A DNA stretch of 64,000 bases, from positions 186,962 to 250,961 of the forward strand of contig CAUYUJ010022426.1 of assembly GCA_963575745.1 (NCBI GenBank), read 5' to 3'. This stretch comes from Prorocentrum cordatum. Its lineage: Eukaryota > Sar > Dinophyceae > Prorocentrales > Prorocentraceae. The notes under the pieces are model-generated. The model did no database searches. It saw nothing but the letters and a program-made list of their open reading frames with translations, and was not told the origin of the DNA. Below, piece by piece: positions 61,720 to 64,000 of the stretch. The translations under genes were made by a program, and so were the position numbers. Position 1 is the stretch's first letter, and every line of letters starts with the position of its first letter.

Positions 61720-63416
61720 TGGGGAAGTTGTCCGTCCTTGGGCAAGGGAACCAGCTTCTGCCCGTGGGGGGACTGCAAAACCACTATTCTGTCCTCTGGG
61801 TTGTGGTGTCTGGTGACAATCGGGAGCCTGCGGATCTCGCCTCCTGCCCTGCCCGCGCGTCGCTGTGAGCGGGGCCTGGCAGCACCACGGACCGAACCAG
61901 CGGGGGCGGGACAGGGGTTGCACGCGCGACATGTGTCCCGCAGGACGGTCCACAAGGCTGTCTCGTCTGGACTGCTAATCCTTGGGGACTCATTGTCCCT
62001 GTGCTCCTCTTCATCGCTCTCCTCGTGATGATCAGCGTCGGGGGTAGCCAACCCGCGCATGATGAGTCTGGCGGCGTCACCTGCTTCGAGGGGGGAGGCT
62101 GTTAGGTTGACGGAGTATCTGAAGGAGATCTGATGTAGAATCTTGGCGAGTAACGGCTGATGCTCGCCCTCGCTGGCAATGGCTTGGGCGAGGGTCGGCG
62201 GGTCGTCTGGCCCCCGTATGGTGCCCCAGACAAGGGCGGCTGCTGGGCACCAATGCCAGACGTGCTCTGTGGTCGCCTCACCCAGCCCACAGAGCGGGCA
62301 GCGCCCGTAGAGCCCCATTCTGACGGGTGGCCGTAGGCGCCCACCCGTATTTACATATGCGTCAGCCTGAGCCCTTAGAGGGAGTGGGAGTATGTCGGGG
62401 GGTAGGGTTTGCCAGAGGGCGAAGGTGTGTAGGCCGGTGCCGACGCATCTTGCACACCAGGCCGCTCCCTCGTCGTTCGGGCCGGCGGTGATCCACGCTT
62501 TGCTGGCCGGCGCCCCGCAGGGACACCTGTGCGGTATTCTTTCGTCGTCTCCCCTGCGTCTTGCCGAACCAGGAAGGCCGTTGCAAAGGATCCTCATCAC
62601 GTGATGTGCCGCGGTGAAGGTGGAGCAGTGGCGTAGCAATTGCCACTCCTCCCCTCTGGAGGGCTGCCATCTTCTTCCTTGGCTGGTGTTCTGGAGCCAC
62701 TCTGTGAAGTGTCGGCTATCCATTCGGGCCCAGGCTGCCGTGTAGGTGATCCTGCCGAAGTGTCTGCCTTCCAGTCGGTGGGGTTGTTGTCTCGTGAGGA
62801 GCAGGGCCCGGGCGGCCTTTTGTTCGGTGATCATCTTGGGTCGCGGGGGGAATGTCTCGGGCATCCGTGCTGCGCGGGCTCCCCAATTCAGCAGCTTGTT
62901 CCATCTGATGCTTGCTCGCTTTTTGACGGTACTGGGCCCCCAGAAGTCGTCGAGTGCGAACGCTCTTGCGGCGACCGCGCGGGCCGTCGCAACAGGGCAC
63001 CTGGGGGCGCCCTGCAATTGGAAGCGGATGCCCAGCCCGGTCAGCACTATGTCAGGGACCCAAGAGGCCCCAGCCAACCCGAGAGCAGTCCTCAGTTGGG
63101 CCCGTAGTTCACGCTCTTGTCCCACGTCGGGGGGGGCGTAGTGCGCGGCGTAGGGGACCAGGGAGATCAGGTAGGCGTTCCAGGCCGCGGCCGTGCGGGA
63201 TGGGGACACTTTGGCCAGGTGCAAAGCAAGGGCTCTCTCCTTAATTTTAGGAAGGGGGCGGTCCCACGTGCCTTTGCATAGGGCTTCCTCCTGCCCCTTG
63301 GTGAGTCCCCCGTTCCGTGGAGGGTCGTCGCCTTCCGTAGCTCGCGACACCACCACTGCCCCAAAGTAGGGCCGTTGATCTCTAACCGACGAGCCTCCGA
63401 AGGGGGTGTGTTCCAT
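61720..63416 (-). CDS. RT connection and zinc-knuckle region of the helicase retroelement
   Basis: Follows the RT palm in the same frame across an in-frame TAA (63435). Starts with the DQRPYFGAVVVSR block that corresponds to the K-YLG motif. Continues through SRTAAAWNAYLISLVPYAA to GRCPLCGLGEATTEHVWHWC followed by P, a C-x2-C-x8-H-x4-C zinc knuckle (zf-RVT type). At about 61720 the frame shifts into the RNase H frame (FCRECRLHTTALMGNARLEP). Confidence 0.8.
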
Positions 63417-63434
63417 AAGGGTGCGCCACCAATC

Positions 63435-64000
63435 TTAGTTGCCAGCCGGGACGAGTGCTGTCTTGAAGGTGCAGTTGCAGACGTGTTGATAGGGTGAACA
63501 CCGGATCGGGCCTCGGCTCCCTGCGTTGCCTTCCACGAGTGTCTTGATCAGGTCTCCTGGTAGTCCTGAGATAAGCACGCTGTCCCCGTCTTGTTCGAAG
63601 TGAACGGGGACTTCCTCCAGCGCAACGCGGAGGGTAGGGGAATCCGCAGTGCGTATACCCCTGCATCTGTGTGCCTCGACCAGGAGACCAGCGGCCGTGG
63701 CGGCCCAGGGGAGGGCGATGGCAGCGCGCAGCGCTTGCCTCGTCGTGCTGAGCAGGGCGTCGAGGTCGTCAACGTAAGTCGGGTCGTCGTCCCCAGTGAT
63801 GGAAGAGATGGCGGCGATGAGAAGGTCGTACCCCAAGCTCCACAGGAGGGGGGAGGCGGTACCCCCCATGCCAACTGACCTCAGTAGGCGCCGTTCAGGG
63901 CCTTTGTATTTCCCCTTGCATGTCATCACTCTTCGCTCAGCTACCAAGGAGTTGAGCGAGTGCAGTAGCCACGAGGGAAGTTTCCATCCTCGGAGGAGGC
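63435..64000 (-). CDS. Reverse transcriptase palm (partial, cut by the window edge)
   Basis: The frame enters from beyond 64000 as LRGWKLPSWLLHSLNSLVAE, then RRLLRSVGMGGTASPLLWSL (motif B, equivalent of RGVPQGG-LSPLLW) and DDPTYVDDLDALLSTTRQAL (catalytic YVDD, motif C). Then come LPWAATAAGLLVEAHRC and FEQDGDSVLISGLPGD, to TAA at 63435. Motif A and any endonuclease would lie outside the window. Non-LTR (LINE-like) RT by motif style. Confidence 0.85.
   Translation of the reverse strand, partial: LLRGWKLPSWLLHSLNSLVAERRVMTCKGKYKGPERRLLRSVGMGGTASPLLWSLGYDLLIAAISSITGDDDPTYVDDLDALLSTTRQALRAAIALPWAATAAGLLVEAHRCRGIRTADSPTLRVALEEVPVHFEQDGDSVLISGLPGDLIKTLVEGNAGSRGPIRCSPYQHVCNCTFKTALVPAGN

Larger units (their letters stand above)
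53144..64000 (-). mobile_element. Retroelement with RT, RNase H and SF1 helicase (5' end outside the window)
   Basis: On one strand, in order: RT palm, RT C-terminal region with a zinc knuckle, RNase H, a Cys-rich finger region, a UPF1-like SF1 helicase, an uncharacterised helical region, Cys-rich modules, an ATGA overlap, then a second ORF and a tandem-repeat 3' flank. Frames join in series across shifts that often sit in C or G runs. The arrangement is unusual; the alternative of two adjacent elements cannot be excluded. Confidence 0.6.

Noticed and set aside
53144-64000. Helitron or DNA-virus origin for the helicase
   Set aside because: No Rep/HUH motifs and no PIF1 signature; the motifs are UPF1-like and linked to RT and RNase H.

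Overview
This window is nuclear DNA of a dinoflagellate. The strongest evidence is an exact copy, on the minus strand at 35205-35184, of the 22-nt spliced leader that dinoflagellates trans-splice onto mRNAs. It sits at the 5' end of a retroposed element and lies 5 nt upstream of that element's ATG. GC-rich sequence, abundant trinucleotide microsatellites, several families of short inverted-repeat elements and a GC-AG intron fit the same origin. The exact species cannot be told from the sequence.

Layout. (1) 1-26.4 kb and 35.4-42.5 kb are mostly non-coding. They hold at least ten families of short (about 100-440 bp) repeats, many with terminal inverted repeats, plus microsatellites and fold-back palindromes. 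Small coding islands on the minus strand lie among them. Four islands (16990-16895, 14035-13837, 13106-12928, 12406-about 11815) join in phase across plausible splice sites and encode helical sequence followed by an EF-hand pair. Further EF-hand-like or coding-like islands lie at 25985, 38042, 38.6 kb and 9.7 kb on the same strand. I infer part of a large split gene whose introns are filled with repeat elements. (2) 35205-27180 (minus) is an approximately 8-kb LINE-type retroelement. It starts with the spliced leader, has an ORF1-like region, an APE-type endonuclease, reverse transcriptase, a zinc motif and a long C-terminal region, and is broken by frameshifts. Both ends abut (GGA/TCC)n microsatellite. 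A small tail of another LINE (26972-26640) is also bracketed by such tracts. (3) 40768-41577 is an 810-bp (TAC)n array, followed by several tandem repeats. (4) 43.69-47.65 kb (plus) is a 5'-truncated, mutated Ty1/copia-type element. It carries the integrase tail, RT and RNase H, plus an extra downstream reading frame with hydrophobic segments and a GKYKG module. (5) 64000-53144 (minus) is the most unusual locus. One strand and one apparent polyprotein carry reverse transcriptase, zinc knuckle, RNase H, a C-x2-C/H-type finger, a UPF1-like SF1 helicase and Cys-rich modules. An ATGA stop/start overlap then leads into a further ORF. The frame is interrupted by shifts, several of them at C/G homopolymer runs, and by in-frame stops. 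Tandem repeats at 53.3-49.95 kb lie at its 3' side.

No bacterial genes, CRISPR arrays, rRNA or convincing tRNA genes were seen. Most long open frames in this GC-rich, repeat-rich DNA are artefacts of microsatellites and were left out.
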